34,974 nt of DNA, taken from NCBI GenBank assembly GCA_024695235.1, contig JAILIP010000017.1, positions 1 to 34,974 of the forward strand, read 5' to 3'. Made by a program: the position numbers and the translations under genes. This document shows, in pieces, positions 23,447 to 31,873 of this stretch (position 1 is the stretch's first letter; each line of letters begins with the position of its first letter). The notes beneath the pieces are model-generated. The model was given only the letters and a program-made list of their open reading frames with translations, did not search any database and had not been told where the DNA came from. This DNA comes from Bacilli bacterium. GTDB taxonomy: Bacteria; Bacillota_I; Bacilli_A; RFN20; CAG-826.

Positions 23447-25000
23447 ATGACCATTAAAGAAATACGCAAAAATTGCCGATTAACACAAGAGGAAGCTGCC
23501 AAATTAGTGGGAATTCCTCTAAGAACGTATACTTCATATGAAAATGATGAAGAAAATGCTAATGATATTAAGCTAAAACATATTAAGGAATCATTGAATG
23601 ATTACTATGAAAGGTATTCATATGCAAATTCACTAAATGAATTCTCACAACATAGAGATGCTAAATACTCAAAAGCTGAAATTCTAAAAATCGTTAAGGA
23701 ACAAAATGTTCAATATCTTCGTCTTCAATTTACTGATATGCTCGGAACAATCAAAGCGGTGGAGATTCCAGTATCAAAATTAGAAGACGCTTTAAATAAC
23801 AAAATCATGTTTGATGGATCGTCCATTGAAGGATTTGTTCGTATTAAAGAAGCAGATATGTATCTCCATCCAGATATTGATACATTCCTCATCCTCACAT
23901 TTGAAGATTCTTCCTTTGGAAGAGTGGCAAGATTTATCTGTGATGTATACACTCCAGATGGTCAACCATTCAAAGGCGATCCGCGTTATCTTTTAAAGCA
24001 ACAAATTAAAGCTGCTCATAAACTTGGTTTCCATAAAATCAATGTTGGTTTTGAACCAGAATTCTATCTATTTAAATTAGATGAAAACAAAAAACCAACT
24101 CTAAACAGTTCGGATGAAGCATCATATTTTGATAACGCTCCAATGGATGGTGCCGAATATGTTAGAAGAGACATTTCTCTTGAACTAGAAAAACTCGGTT
24201 TTGATATTCAAACATCTCACCATGAAGTTGGCCCAGGTCAAAATGAAATCAATTTCAAATATGATGAAGTTTTAAGATCTTGTGATAGAGTTCAAACATT
24301 CAAACAAGTTGTTAAAGTTATTGCTAGAAAACATGGATATCTTGCAACGTTCATGCCTAAGCCAATGACAGGTCAAGCCGGTAGTGGAATGCACACAAAT
24401 ATCTCTATTGTTAATAAAGAAGGTAATAACCTATTCCACGATAAGGAAGCTGATATGGAATTATCTTTACTTTGTAAAAAGTGGATTTCAGGTGTTTTAA
24501 ATCACTCAAGAGAATTATCTGTTTTAACAAACCCAACAGTTAACTCATATAAGAGACTTGTCTCTGGATATGAGGCCCCAATATATGTCTGTTGGAGTGA
24601 TGCAAATAGAAGCTCACTTATCCGCATTCCTGCTATTAGAGGTAAAGCAACACGTACTGAAATTAGAAATGTTGATCCTACAGCTAACCCATATCTTGCA
24701 TTAGCAGGTATCATTGCCGCAGGCCTTGATGGTATTCAAAACATCAAAGAAAAAGATTTAGTCGCTCCTCAAAGCGATAACATCTTCCTTTTAACTCCAG
24801 AAGAGTTGAACGAAAGAAATATTGCTCGTCTTCCTCAAACACTTCACAGTGCAGTTGAAGAGTTTAGAAACTCAAAACTTCTAAAGAAAGCCCTTGGAGA
24901 ACATACATTTAACAAGATTATTGAAGCCAAAGAAAAAGAGTGGTTTGACTTCCACACAACAGTCACTAAATGGGAATTGGAGCATTTACTAGATGATTAA
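23447..25000 (+). CDS. glnA: Glutamine synthetase type I with N-terminal XRE helix-turn-helix
   Basis: A 517-residue fusion. Residues 1-55 are an XRE-type helix-turn-helix (LTQEEAAKLVGIPLRTYTSYEN); residues 56-72 form a linker; residues about 73-517 are a complete GS-I: MFDGSSIEGF (121-130), GFEPEFYLF, the HHEVGPGQNEINFKYDE metal-site block, GSGMHTNIS, and NSYKRLVSGYEAP with the flap Glu. It makes glutamine from glutamate, ammonia and ATP, as a dodecamer. Normal GS-I starts near AKYSKAEIL, so about 71 residues are extra. An ATG at 23429 is in frame but lies upstream of the predicted message start; AGGAGA eight bases before 23447 decides the start. Bacilli usually regulate glnA through a separate GlnR protein that senses GS; here a DNA-binding domain is built in. 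Self-regulation is inferred. Confidence 0.93.
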   Translation: MTIKEIRKNCRLTQEEAAKLVGIPLRTYTSYENDEENANDIKLKHIKESLNDYYERYSYANSLNEFSQHRDAKYSKAEILKIVKEQNVQYLRLQFTDMLGTIKAVEIPVSKLEDALNNKIMFDGSSIEGFVRIKEADMYLHPDIDTFLILTFEDSSFGRVARFICDVYTPDGQPFKGDPRYLLKQQIKAAHKLGFHKINVGFEPEFYLFKLDENKKPTLNSSDEASYFDNAPMDGAEYVRRDISLELEKLGFDIQTSHHEVGPGQNEINFKYDEVLRSCDRVQTFKQVVKVIARKHGYLATFMPKPMTGQAGSGMHTNISIVNKEGNNLFHDKEADMELSLLCKKWISGVLNHSRELSVLTNPTVNSYKRLVSGYEAPIYVCWSDANRSSLIRIPAIRGKATRTEIRNVDPTANPYLALAGIIAAGLDGIQNIKEKDLVAPQSDNIFLLTPEELNERNIARLPQTLHSAVEEFRNSKLLKKALGEHTFNKIIEAKEKEWFDFHTTVTKWELEHLLDD

Positions 25001-25418
25001 ACAAGTTAAAGCAATCATTGATAAATCGTTGCCGTTAATGAGCAATCTTTCAAATGTCTCTGCCATTCTTTTTAAACAAGAAAACATCAACTGGGCAGGG
25101 TTCTATTTAGTTGATGGAGATACTTTGTATCTCGGACCATTCCAAGGTGATGTTGCGTGCACCAGAATTCCTATGGGAAAAGGTGTATGTGGAACATCGT
25201 TTTTAAAGAAAGAAACAATCATTGTTGATGATGTAACAAAATTTAAAGGTCACATAGCATGTTCATCATTATCAAAAAGTGAAATAGTCGTTCCAATCAT
25301 TAAAAATAATCAAGTTAAAGCAGTCATTGATATCGATTCGCCAGTGCTAAATAGATTCAATAAAAATGACAAAGATCAGCTCGAGGAAATATCTAAGATA
25401 TTGGGTGAATTGTTCTAA
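24993..25418 (+). CDS. msrC: Free methionine-(R)-sulfoxide reductase (GAF domain)
   Basis: A 141-residue single GAF-domain protein. Three cysteines at 56, 66 and 90 (GDVACTRIP, GKGVCGTS, HIACSS) match the catalytic and resolving cysteines of fRMsr, and NWAGFYLVDGDTLYLGPFQG is the family hallmark. It reduces free methionine-R-sulfoxide to methionine with thioredoxin-type reductants. It overlaps the end of the glutamine synthetase gene by eight bases, so it is co-translated with it. No functional link to nitrogen assimilation is known to me. Confidence 0.92.
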   Translation: MIKQVKAIIDKSLPLMSNLSNVSAILFKQENINWAGFYLVDGDTLYLGPFQGDVACTRIPMGKGVCGTSFLKKETIIVDDVTKFKGHIACSSLSKSEIVVPIIKNNQVKAVIDIDSPVLNRFNKNDKDQLEEISKILGELF

Positions 25419-25423
25419 TATTT

Positions 25424-25441
25424 AGTTAGTAAATGCTAACT
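25424..25441. promoter_or_regulatory. Palindromic operator candidate 1 of the feo operon
   Basis: AGTTAG-TAAATG-CTAACT, six-base arms exactly complementary, ending six bases before the -35. Near-identical to the second box at 25481. Confidence 0.7.
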
Positions 25442-25446
25442 TTTAG

Positions 25447-25476
25447 TTGACTTCCTAATTTCTTATGCAATAATAT
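25447..25476 (+). promoter_or_regulatory. feo promoter
   Basis: -35 TTGACT (25447-25452), 18-base spacer, -10 TAATAT (25471-25476), placed exactly between the two palindromes. Confidence 0.6.
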
Positions 25477-25480
25477 AACA

Positions 25481-25498
25481 GGTTAGTTAATGCTAACC
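25481..25498. promoter_or_regulatory. Palindromic operator candidate 2 of the feo operon
   Basis: GGTTAG-TTAATG-CTAACC, six-base arms exactly complementary, covering the predicted transcription start. The half-site GGTTAG/CTAACC is that of DtxR/IdeR metal repressors, but with a six-base gap instead of adjoining arms. Iron-dependent repression is the likely function. Confidence 0.72.
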
Positions 25499-25521
25499 AC
25501 GATCAGAAAGGAGATTCAAAA

Positions 25522-25734
25522 ATGCCAATTATGCTAGCACCTCTTAATGAGGAAGTAAGAGTCATCAAGATTCTTGCCAATGACAAAATCAAAAAGCATT
25601 TAGAAAGTTTGGGCATTTTAGTGAACTCCAAACTCACAGTCATCTCATCTGTAAATGGGGGAGTGATTGTGATTATCAAAAATGGTCGACTTGCTTTAGA
25701 TCATGAAATCGCAAGCAAGATTCTAGTTGCATAA
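25522..25734 (+). CDS. feoA: FeoA-like protein 1
   Basis: A 70-residue SH3-like FeoA-domain protein: MLAPLNEEVRVIKILANDKIKKHLESLGI resembles the FeoA opening (MPLSxLKxGExxxI), with a short form of the C-terminal strands. FeoA is a small cytoplasmic helper of the FeoB ferrous-iron transporter. The ATG follows AAAGGAGA by seven bases. It is less typical than the second FeoA at 25751; two FeoA genes before feoB are common in Firmicutes. Confidence 0.82.
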   Translation: MPIMLAPLNEEVRVIKILANDKIKKHLESLGILVNSKLTVISSVNGGVIVIIKNGRLALDHEIASKILVA

Positions 25735-25750
25735 GAAAGGTAGGAATTTT

Positions 25751-25987
25751 ATGTTAAAAAGACTAGATGAATTTAAAATAGGCGAGACTGGCCTAATTAA
25801 AAAAGTCGAAGGAGAAGGACGCCTTCGTAGAAGGCTGTTTGATATGGGCGTTACTCCAGGGGCAACTGTTTATTTAAGAAAGAAAGCTCCTCTCGGCGAT
25901 CCTTACGAAATAACAATTAGAGGATATGAATTAACACTTCGTAAAAGCGAAGCTTGTTTGGTAATCCTAGAAGTGGAGGACAAATAA
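25751..25987 (+). CDS. feoA: FeoA-like protein 2
   Basis: A 78-residue FeoA: LDEFKIGETGLIKKVEGEGRLRRRLFDMGVTPGATVYLRKKAPLGDPYEITIRGYELTLRKSEA is the textbook FeoA fold. A TTG at 25727 would extend it by eight residues, but AGGAA six bases before the ATG at 25751 sets the start. It ends exactly at the first base before feoB, so the two are translationally coupled. Confidence 0.93.
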   Translation: MLKRLDEFKIGETGLIKKVEGEGRLRRRLFDMGVTPGATVYLRKKAPLGDPYEITIRGYELTLRKSEACLVILEVEDK

Positions 25988-28318
25988 ATGAAAAGATTTG
26001 CCCTTGCTGGTAACCCAAACTGTGGTAAAACCACCTTATTCAATTCTCTTACCGGATCAACTGCTCACGTTGGTAACTGGCCAGGTGTCACAGTTGAAAG
26101 AAAAGAAGGAACATATAAAAGACTAGAAGAACCAGTGTCCATCATTGACCTTCCAGGTATTTATTCATTGTCTCCTTATACAAATGAAGAAGTAATTTCT
26201 AGAAATTATATTCTTGATGAACATCCAGATGTAGTTATTAATATCGTGGATGCTACTAACTTAGAAAGAAACCTCTATCTCACAACCCAATTATTAGAAA
26301 TTAACGTTCCAGTTATCGTCGCATTAAATATGATGGACGTGCTTGAAAAAGCCAATGCATCAGTTGATGAGAAAATTCTAGAAGAAAAACTCGGTGTGCC
26401 TGTAGTTAAGGTATCTGCCTTAAAGGAAGATAACCTTGATGAACTTATGAAAAAGGCATACGAGGTTTCAAAGTCTCCTCGTGAAGGAAGAACAATCATC
26501 TCCAATAAAGATTTACTTCACTTAATTGGTGATGTCTCCATTGCCTTTAAAGGCAAAAAGGTTGAAAACCCATTGTTCCATTCCATCAAACTCGTTGAAA
26601 ACGACGAAGTTGAAGTTAAAGATCACTCCGATCTTCTTGAGATGGTCAATGAATTCAAAAAGACATTTAAAGATGACACCTTTGGTGAAGACTTCGAAGC
26701 TTTAATTGCCGACAATAGATATCACTACATTGCTGATAACTTTGCTAACGCAGTTAAAAAACCAGAAGTTGAAGAAAACGAAGCCAAAGCTGTTAAGATG
26801 TCCAAATCCGATAAGATTGATAAAGTCTTAACACATCGTGTATTTGGTTTACTCATTTTTGCCGCTATCTTATTTATTGTTTTCCACTTAACATTCTCGG
26901 AAAACTTATTCTTCCTTGGTGGTTTGTTTAGTGAAGTTGCTCCTTCATTTGAAGGAACAATCTATGAAGGTTTGTTCTGGACAGATGGAGGTATTAACTC
27001 TCCAGGTGTAATTCTCTTTAACTTCTTTGATATGTCCTTTGGGGCGATCATTGATGCTATTAGAGGTGCTTTAGAAAGTGCACCTGCATGGTTGAGCGGA
27101 TTCCTCTGCGATGGTGTTCTAACTGGCTTATTTGCTATCTTAGGATTCCTCCCACAAATCTTAGTACTCTTCCTCTTCTTTGCCATTATGGAAGACACAG
27201 GCTATATGGCTCGTGTCGCCTTCATTCTTGATAGAATGTTCCGTAAATTTGGCTTATCAGGTAGAGCCTTCATCCCAATGATCATGGGCTTTGGATGTTC
27301 AGTCCCTGCTATGATCAACACTCGTACACTTGCAGATGATAAAGAAAGAACTGCTACAATCCGTGTCATTCCTTTCTTCTCCTGCGGTGCTAAACTCCCA
27401 ATTCTAACTGCTATTGCAGGTGGTATTGCCATGGCCTTTGGCTTCCATCATGTTGATTTAATTACATACTCAATGTATGTTGTTGGGGTTATTGTCGCTA
27501 TCATTGCAGTTCTCTTAATGAGAAACACCACCTTAAAAGGTGATCCTGCTCCATTTATCATGGAACTCCCAGAATATCACTGGCCACAATTCAAGGCTTT
27601 GATGATTCACCTTTGGGACAAAGCAAAACACTTCGTTAAGAAGGCATTCACAATTATTCTTGCTTCAACAATCGTTGTTTGGTTCTTATCTAGCTTTGGA
27701 TGGAACTGGCATATGGTTGATTCAATGAGTGATTCAATCTTAGGAAGCTTAGGTCAATTAATTCAACCTATCTTCACACCTCTTGGTTTTGGTTCACAAC
27801 TTGGTGCATTTGGCTGGGTATTTGCTGTTGCAGCAATTACTGGTCTTATCGCCAAGGAAAACGTTATTGCTACATTCTTCATGCTTGCAGCAGTATTCGT
27901 ATCATCCAGCAATCCAGAGATTGTTGAAATCGTCAACTCCTTAATTGAAGCTGGTGAAGCTACTGAAGAAGGTATTGATGAGGCATTCATCATGATTGCC
28001 GGTACAGGCATTTCATGGCAAGGATGTATCTCATTTATCGCCTTCAACATGCTCACCATTCCATGCTTTGCTGCATGTGCTACTGCTAAAGCAGAACTTC
28101 CAAAAGGTCAGTTTAAATGGACATTACTCTTCTGGTTAGCTGCTTCATATATTGGTAGTGCCTGCATTTACTCAATTCTTTCTTGCTTCACAAGAGATAC
28201 TTCACGTCTTGCTTGGGCTATCCCAGTCACATGTGGAATTCTTCTTGCTGCAGCAGCTGTTGTTGTCTTTATCGTGTTACGTAATAAACGCAATGCTAAA
28301 AAGGAGGCTAACGCCTAA
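25988..28318 (+). CDS. feoB: Ferrous iron transporter FeoB
   Basis: A 776-residue inner-membrane Fe(II) transporter. The cytoplasmic G domain has G1 GNPNCGKTT (8-16), G3 DLPG (54-57) and G4 NMMD (114-117), followed by a helical domain to about 270. The membrane part has two Gate motifs with the conserved Cys: MIMGFGCSVPA and FSCGAKLPI in the first, then a second set near GISWQGCISFIAFNM, and AKENVIATFF. Length and order are normal. The start follows GGAGG in the feoA end. Its stop overlaps the start of a small Cys-rich membrane protein. Confidence 0.96.
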   Translation: MKRFALAGNPNCGKTTLFNSLTGSTAHVGNWPGVTVERKEGTYKRLEEPVSIIDLPGIYSLSPYTNEEVISRNYILDEHPDVVINIVDATNLERNLYLTTQLLEINVPVIVALNMMDVLEKANASVDEKILEEKLGVPVVKVSALKEDNLDELMKKAYEVSKSPREGRTIISNKDLLHLIGDVSIAFKGKKVENPLFHSIKLVENDEVEVKDHSDLLEMVNEFKKTFKDDTFGEDFEALIADNRYHYIADNFANAVKKPEVEENEAKAVKMSKSDKIDKVLTHRVFGLLIFAAILFIVFHLTFSENLFFLGGLFSEVAPSFEGTIYEGLFWTDGGINSPGVILFNFFDMSFGAIIDAIRGALESAPAWLSGFLCDGVLTGLFAILGFLPQILVLFLFFAIMEDTGYMARVAFILDRMFRKFGLSGRAFIPMIMGFGCSVPAMINTRTLADDKERTATIRVIPFFSCGAKLPILTAIAGGIAMAFGFHHVDLITYSMYVVGVIVAIIAVLLMRNTTLKGDPAPFIMELPEYHWPQFKALMIHLWDKAKHFVKKAFTIILASTIVVWFLSSFGWNWHMVDSMSDSILGSLGQLIQPIFTPLGFGSQLGAFGWVFAVAAITGLIAKENVIATFFMLAAVFVSSSNPEIVEIVNSLIEAGEATEEGIDEAFIMIAGTGISWQGCISFIAFNMLTIPCFAACATAKAELPKGQFKWTLLFWLAASYIGSACIYSILSCFTRDTSRLAWAIPVTCGILLAAAAVVVFIVLRNKRNAKKEANA

Positions 28319-28491
28319 TGGTTTGGCTTGCTATATTAGTCATTGGTTTAGTTGTTCTATATTTTGGCGCGCTTATTGCCTCTTATATTTATAAGAGAAA
28401 ACACAATATCCCTGTGGGAGAATGTGCTCATTGTGCGAAAAGAAAACAACGATTAGTGAAAGAATATCGTAAAGCCTATAACAAGAATTAA
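28318..28491 (+). CDS. FeoB-associated Cys-rich membrane protein
   Basis: A 57-residue protein starting in the feoB stop (TAATG). One membrane helix (residues 2-25) is followed by a basic tail with GECAHCAKRKQ, the CxxC of the FeoB-associated Cys-rich membrane protein family. Genes of this type sit right after feoB in many Firmicutes; their role is not established, possibly passing iron on or stabilising FeoB. Its position supports the call strongly. A terminator follows. Confidence 0.85.
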   Translation: MVWLAILVIGLVVLYFGALIASYIYKRKHNIPVGECAHCAKRKQRLVKEYRKAYNKN

Positions 28492-28504
28492 GACGTTATT
28501 TATT

Positions 28505-28536
28505 AGTCGGGTTAGGATTTCTAGCCCGACTTTTTT
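28505..28536 (+). terminator. Terminator of the feo operon
   Basis: An 11-base stem AGTCGGGTTAG / CTAGCCCGACT (one G-T pair), loop GATTT, followed by six T. Confidence 0.92.
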
Positions 28537-28551
28537 ATATATTTTCATTCA

Positions 28552-28580
28552 TTGCACGCGATTTTTGTTTTAGATATGTT
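28552..28580 (+). promoter_or_regulatory. Promoter of the LPG-flippase / recX / yhaM / gpsA operon
   Basis: -35 TTGCAC (28552-28557), 17-base spacer, -10 TATGTT (28575-28580). The leader of about 20 bases shows no ribosome site. Confidence 0.5.
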
Positions 28581-28605
28581 AGAATTAACATGTTAAAAAT
28601 TTCAT

Positions 28606-30159
28606 ATGGTTACAAAAACGCTTGATAATGATGAAATGATGAGTGTCGATGAGCTATCGACGCTTAAAGAAGACGCTCCAAAAGAAAAGAAGAAAAAGCA
28701 TCCTGCTTTAAAATTCTTTCTCTATTTTTTATTCATCATTATTGCTACAGCGTTAGCCTTATTCCTATCTTTATACCAAGACTTTAACGGTGTTATAACT
28801 TCTCTTAGCAAAGTTGACTATCGTTATTTCTTACTCATTTTAGGACTTGTCCTATTTTCCTACATGGTAGAAGCTTTTGTCTTTTTCGTATTCTCTAGAC
28901 TTTACACAAGAAAATACTATTACCATCAAGGTTTAGCTACTACAGCAGTAGGTGCTTTTTATGGCGCTATAACTCCAAGTGCTAGTGGTGGACAAGTCAT
29001 GAGAGTTTACACCATGAAAAAGCAAGGCATTGAAACATCAAATGCCGCTTCTATTATGATCATGGCGTTTATCGTCTATGAATTTGCTTTAACTACCATG
29101 GGTGCAGTTTCACTTTTCTTCTCAGCTGGTGAACTCATTTCATCTGTTGGTACTTTTAACATCCCTTTAGGAAGTGGTCGCGTCTTTAAGATTCCTGCTA
29201 TCCCACTTACCATCATTGGTTTAAGTGTTAACGTCATTGTTATTTTAGGTTTATTCTTGATGTCATATTCTCATAAGTTCCATAACTTCATTATGCATCA
29301 TGGAATTGATCTAGTAGCAAAGCTAAAACTTTTAAAGAATCCTGAAAAGACTAGAGAAACACTTCGTATTCAAGTTGAAAACTTTAAGCTTGAACTACGT
29401 CGTCTTTTATCAAATATTCCAGTCATGATTTTGATTTATATCTGCTATCTCATCATCTTGATTACAAGATATTCAATTCCATTTTTTGCCGGTATTGCTC
29501 TTGATGGATTTGGATATTGCTTAAATATCGATGGCACTTTAGTAACTAAAAACATTGTTGACGCAAGTGGCAACATAATTGGTGTTACTCCAGTTATGTC
29601 TACTGGTTCATATAACATTCAAAGTTTTTGGAGAGCTGTGTTCCTTGGATCATATCACTCCATGGCTGTTAGTATTATTCCAATTCCAGGTGCCGCTGGT
29701 ATTGCTGAATACTTCTTTAACACCATCTTCCAAAACTACTATGTTTCAAAACAGATTACATCTGCTGCTCAAATTCTTTGGCGATTCTCAACTTACCACT
29801 TAGTGCTTCTTGTATGTGGTATTGTCGCTGCGACATATCGTTCATCACCTAAAGGTGAAATTCATCATGTTGATCGTCATACATTCGTTACAATGCAACT
29901 TGAAACTTATGAACTTCGTAAAGCAAGTGCTGATACGATGTTTGAAACAGCCTCGCTTTCTCGTAAAGAAATTCAGGCCCGTTTAGCAGGCTTTGGAAAG
30001 AAGAATCGCACGGTTGGAAATGATGATATTGAAGTCGAAAAAGAAGAGCCTATAAAAGAAAAGAAGGCTAAACCAATTAAGCCGTTAAAAACTCCAAAAC
30101 AAAAACCTCAAGTTGAAGAGAAAGAAGCTTGGGATTCAATAAATGCAGGAGAAGACTAA
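28606..30159 (+). CDS. LPG-synthase-type integral membrane protein (flippase domain only)
   Basis: A 517-residue membrane protein with about eight helices from residue 40 to 420, matching the membrane domain of lysylphosphatidylglycerol synthase/flippase (MprF-like, UPF0104). Diagnostic stretches are YFLLILGLVLFSYMVEAF, AFYGAITPSASGGQVMRVY and SIIPIPGAAGIAEYFF. There is no C-terminal aminoacyl-transferase domain, so it is not a full MprF and may flip a lipid or be a sterol/glycolipid-type homologue. The N-terminus is acidic then Lys-rich; the C-terminal 100 residues are a charged Lys/Pro-rich tail (KEKKAKPIKPLKTPKQKP). It heads an operon with recX, yhaM and gpsA. No SD is seen before the ATG. 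Confidence 0.82.
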   Translation: MVTKTLDNDEMMSVDELSTLKEDAPKEKKKKHPALKFFLYFLFIIIATALALFLSLYQDFNGVITSLSKVDYRYFLLILGLVLFSYMVEAFVFFVFSRLYTRKYYYHQGLATTAVGAFYGAITPSASGGQVMRVYTMKKQGIETSNAASIMIMAFIVYEFALTTMGAVSLFFSAGELISSVGTFNIPLGSGRVFKIPAIPLTIIGLSVNVIVILGLFLMSYSHKFHNFIMHHGIDLVAKLKLLKNPEKTRETLRIQVENFKLELRRLLSNIPVMILIYICYLIILITRYSIPFFAGIALDGFGYCLNIDGTLVTKNIVDASGNIIGVTPVMSTGSYNIQSFWRAVFLGSYHSMAVSIIPIPGAAGIAEYFFNTIFQNYYVSKQITSAAQILWRFSTYHLVLLVCGIVAATYRSSPKGEIHHVDRHTFVTMQLETYELRKASADTMFETASLSRKEIQARLAGFGKKNRTVGNDDIEVEKEEPIKEKKAKPIKPLKTPKQKPQVEEKEAWDSINAGED

Positions 30160-30932
30160 TGGAAAAGAAGATCCTTGCCATTCATTTAGGTGAAAAGAAA
30201 GTCATTCTCCGTTTCGAGGATGAAAAACTTTCAATTCATCCAAATACATACACTGAACTTAGACTATATCCAAATAAGGTTTTAACGGATGAAGATTTTA
30301 AGGAAATCAAATATCTTGATGAACTTGATGAACATTTGAACTACGCGAAGAAACTTCTTGCGAAAACCCCTAAGAGTGAAGCAGATATCAAAGAAAGACT
30401 TGCTAAAAGAGGTGCTAATAAAAAGCAAACTAAAGCCGTTATTGAATCACTTAAGAAATATCATCTTCTAGATGATGGAGCATATCTTAATGAACTCCTC
30501 GAGTTATATGAATATAAGTGCTATGGCAAAAACAAGATAATTGAATCTTTAAAAAAGAAGGGTGTATCTTCTAGCATGATTGCTTCGTTACATTTCTCTG
30601 AAAAGAAAGAATATGATAAGGCATCAAAAGTCCTTCCATCTTGTGAAAAGAAATTTGGTAAGTATAACTTTGCTTCTAAAAAAGAACATGCTTATGCATA
30701 CCTACTAAGATACGGGTTTGATATGGAAGTAGCGAGGGCTACTGTTGAACTATTAAAACCTGGTGACTACAAATACGAGATGGAAAAGCTAGAAAAAGAT
30801 TATAAGGCCACCTATATAAGATATATGCGAAAATATAGGAAGGAAGAAATACATGAAAAAGTAACTAACTACCTCCTAGGTAAAGGTTATAGATATAACG
30901 ATATAAAGAAAGTGAGAGGAAAAATAAAATGA
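30159..30932 (+). CDS. recX: Regulatory protein RecX
   Basis: A 257-residue RecX, the modulator that binds RecA filaments and limits recombination. It has the repeated three-helix units: LAKTPKSEADIKERLAKRG and YHLLDDGAYLNELLELYEYKCYGKNKIIESLKKKG, with later units after about residue 150. An in-frame TTG at 30129 lies inside the preceding gene; the ATG at 30159 (TAATG with the upstream stop) follows AGGAGA and is chosen. It ends ATGA with yhaM, a four-base overlap, and is the one gene here with a TGA stop. Confidence 0.92.
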   Translation: MEKKILAIHLGEKKVILRFEDEKLSIHPNTYTELRLYPNKVLTDEDFKEIKYLDELDEHLNYAKKLLAKTPKSEADIKERLAKRGANKKQTKAVIESLKKYHLLDDGAYLNELLELYEYKCYGKNKIIESLKKKGVSSSMIASLHFSEKKEYDKASKVLPSCEKKFGKYNFASKKEHAYAYLLRYGFDMEVARATVELLKPGDYKYEMEKLEKDYKATYIRYMRKYRKEEIHEKVTNYLLGKGYRYNDIKKVRGKIK

Positions 30933-31870
30933 AAGTTGAATGGGTAAAAGATTTAGTTGACGGTCAACACGTTCATGATGAATTTATCGTGGCAAGTGTT
31001 GCTAAATGTGCATCTGATAAAGGAAAAAGCTATCTTAACATTAATCTTCAAGATAAGACTGGTGTCTTAGCTGCTAAGAAATGGGAAGTAAGCGATCATG
31101 ATTTAGAAATCATCGTTCCAGGTGCAGTCTTAGAAATTGAAGGAGATATCACCTCATATAAAGGTGCTCTTCAATTAAAGGTATTATCTGCAAATGAAAC
31201 AATTAAAGAACTTGTTGATATTTCTAACTTCAAGAAAGTATCCCCAATTCCATTAGAAGAAATGAAAGCAAAGCTTGATATGTATCTTCATTCCTTCAAG
31301 GATAAAGATGTTTCTTTGATCACCAACAAAGTTGTTGAACATTTCTATGATAAATACATCACCTATCCAGCTGCTGTAAGAATTCACCATGAATTCGGTA
31401 GTGGAATTATTCATCACTCCCTTGCAATGGCAGATATGGCAGAAGCAATAGCAAAGCTATATCCAGAAGTTGATAGAGATATTCTTGTTGCAGGAGCACT
31501 TCTCCATGACATTGGAAAAACCATTGAATACAAAGATCTTCCAGTCCCTGAACAAACTGTTGAAGGAAAACTCATCGGACATATCTCACTTATGTACGCT
31601 GAGTTTAAAAAGATCGTTGATGAACTCAATATCAAATCAGAAGTTCCTTTACTTCTTGAACATATGATTTTAGCTCACCATGGTCAACTTGAATTTGGTT
31701 CACCAGTTCTTCCAACTACAAGAGAAGCTATGCTTCTATCCATGATAGATTTAATTGATTCTCGTATGATGGTGCTTGATAAAGCATACGCAAATGTTAA
31801 ACCAGGCGAATTCACTGAAAAAGTGTGGTCCATGGATAACGTTTCATTCTACAAACCAAAAGAAAGATAA
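30929..31870 (+). CDS. yhaM: 3'-5' exoribonuclease YhaM-like (OB-fold plus HD domain)
   Basis: A 313-residue protein with an N-terminal OB-fold nucleic-acid-binding domain (about residues 10-95: FIVASVAKCASDKGKSYLNINLQDKTG) and an HD metal-dependent phosphohydrolase domain: HHSLAMADMA, GALLHDIGKT with the HD pair, and MILAHHG. This is YhaM of the Bacilli, a 3'-5' exonuclease acting on RNA and single-stranded DNA. It overlaps recX by four bases and lies three bases before gpsA. Confidence 0.94.
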   Translation: MKVEWVKDLVDGQHVHDEFIVASVAKCASDKGKSYLNINLQDKTGVLAAKKWEVSDHDLEIIVPGAVLEIEGDITSYKGALQLKVLSANETIKELVDISNFKKVSPIPLEEMKAKLDMYLHSFKDKDVSLITNKVVEHFYDKYITYPAAVRIHHEFGSGIIHHSLAMADMAEAIAKLYPEVDRDILVAGALLHDIGKTIEYKDLPVPEQTVEGKLIGHISLMYAEFKKIVDELNIKSEVPLLLEHMILAHHGQLEFGSPVLPTTREAMLLSMIDLIDSRMMVLDKAYANVKPGEFTEKVWSMDNVSFYKPKER

Positions 31871-31873
31871 AAT

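Noticed and set aside
25727-25750. TTG start of the second FeoA
   Set aside because: The ATG at 25751 has a proper ribosome site and gives the normal FeoA N-terminus; the extension overlaps the first FeoA stop.
30129-30158. TTG start of RecX inside the flippase gene
   Set aside because: The ATG at 30159 is coupled to the upstream stop and preceded by AGGAGA.
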